DNA from: Candidatus Saccharimonadia bacterium
GTDB lineage: Bacteria; Patescibacteriota; Saccharimonadia; Saccharimonadales; SZUA-47
Direction: 5' to 3'
NCBI GenBank assembly: GCA_938050265.1
Contig: CALLJT010000097.1
Span: 1 to 21,826, forward strand
DNA: 21,826 nt
The notes under the pieces were generated by a model. That model had not been told where the DNA came from and searched no databases. It saw only the letters and a program-made list of their open reading frames with translations. A program made the translations under genes and the position numbers. How positions within the stretch are numbered: the stretch's first letter is position 1; each line of letters begins with the position of its first letter. This document shows positions 21,315 to 21,826 of the stretch, piece after piece.

Positions 21315-21826
21315 ATGTCAGCAAATGTATCAGTAAAAGAGCTCGCAGCAGAAGTGCGCGACGCAATCACCCAGCTCAAGACCAGTGGTGACGTCGAAAA
21401 AACCGGTATCGTAACACGCGTCGGTGACGGTGTTGCATGGATTTATGGCCTCAGTAGTGCCGGATATAGCGAAATGCTCGAAATCGAAAGCGCAGACGGC
21501 CAAACAATTAGCGCGTTTGCCCTCAACCTTATGGAAGACGAAATCGGAGCAGTGCTGCTCGGCGCAGATACGGGTGTGCGAGCTGGTGCCAAGGTTCGAC
21601 TAAGCGGAACAACGCTCGAAGTACCAATTGGTCCAGAGCTCGTTGGGCGCATTGTTGACCCGCTGGGTCGCCCACTCGACGACAAAGGACCGATCAAGAC
21701 CAAGCTCAAAGGACTCGTAGAGCGCCCTGCGCCAGGTGTTCTGGACCGCAAAAGCGTCCATGAACCGCTCATGACCGGCTTGCTTGCTGTCGACACTATG
21801 GTGCCGATCGGCCGTGGTCAGCGCGA
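21315..21826 (+). CDS. atpA: ATP synthase F1 subunit alpha (partial, cut by window end)
   Basis: The frame is open from ATG 21315 to the window edge (170 codons plus 2 nt). The N-terminal beta-barrel with GIVTRVGDGVAWIYGL and GAVLLGADTGVRAGAKVRLSG and the LVGRIVDPLGRPLDDKGPI region are typical alpha-subunit sequence. VHEPLMTGLLAVDTMVPIGRGQR ends the window just before the Walker A site expected next. AAGGAG stands 5 nt before the ATG. The alpha subunit is the non-catalytic nucleotide-binding partner of beta in F1. Confidence 0.97.
   Translation, partial: MSANVSVKELAAEVRDAITQLKTSGDVEKTGIVTRVGDGVAWIYGLSSAGYSEMLEIESADGQTISAFALNLMEDEIGAVLLGADTGVRAGAKVRLSGTTLEVPIGPELVGRIVDPLGRPLDDKGPIKTKLKGLVERPAPGVLDRKSVHEPLMTGLLAVDTMVPIGRGQR

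Noticed and set aside
1..21826. tRNA, rRNA, CRISPR arrays, insertion sequences, transposases or phage genes
   Set aside because: None was recognised by eye on either strand; tRNAscan-SE and Infernal would be decisive for the RNA genes.

Overview
The window reads as a chromosomal segment of a Patescibacteria/CPR bacterium, most likely Candidatus Saccharibacteria (TM7). That placement is inference from gene content and not from a marker gene: small cell-surface proteins with a Gram-positive-type LADTG sorting tail, several GtrA-type and lipid-linked-sugar glycosyltransferase genes, an orphan corrinoid adenosyltransferase, a compact atpBEFHA operon with a short delta subunit, and roughly even GC. 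TGA is used as a stop (for example in ATGA overlaps), so the code is standard.

Left part (1-6467): a membrane-anchored clan GH-A glycosidase running off the left edge, divergent from a GT2 glycosyltransferase; a two-gene operon of a P-loop kinase and an exported protein; a large hairpin-like element; a winged-helix regulator; two paralogous secreted proteins with LADTG sorting tails; and a degenerate Nudix protein.

Middle part (6624-13851, all minus strand): a polysaccharide/glycoconjugate locus. In transcription order it holds a dolichyl-phosphate-mannose-synthase-like GT2 fused to GtrA, a processive cellulose-synthase-like GT2, a GT39-like membrane glycosyltransferase fused to a GH8-like domain, a stand-alone GtrA protein and an FAD amine-oxidase-like enzyme. 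The first pair could make a polyprenyl-phosphate sugar and move it across the membrane. The GT39-GH8 protein could use it outside, coupled by a 4-bp overlap to the processive synthase.

Next (14115-18410): a membrane-anchored GH5 cellulase-like enzyme whose domain order is circularly permuted, a corrinoid adenosyltransferase, a small membrane protein, a His-rich membrane-anchored protein and a 416-residue orphan. A palindromic -10 box sits exactly midway between two divergent start codons here.

Right part (18830-21826): the F-type ATP synthase operon atpB-atpE-atpF-atpH-atpA (atpA cut by the window end), preceded by a coupled 23-codon leader ORF, with an unannotated 38-residue ORF and a hairpin in the unusually long atpE-atpF gap.

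The strongest candidates for something undescribed are the permuted GH5, the GT39-GH8 fusion lacking the GH8 proton donor, and a recurring promoter layout (-10 box ending 7-10 nt before ATG) that implies leaderless mRNAs.
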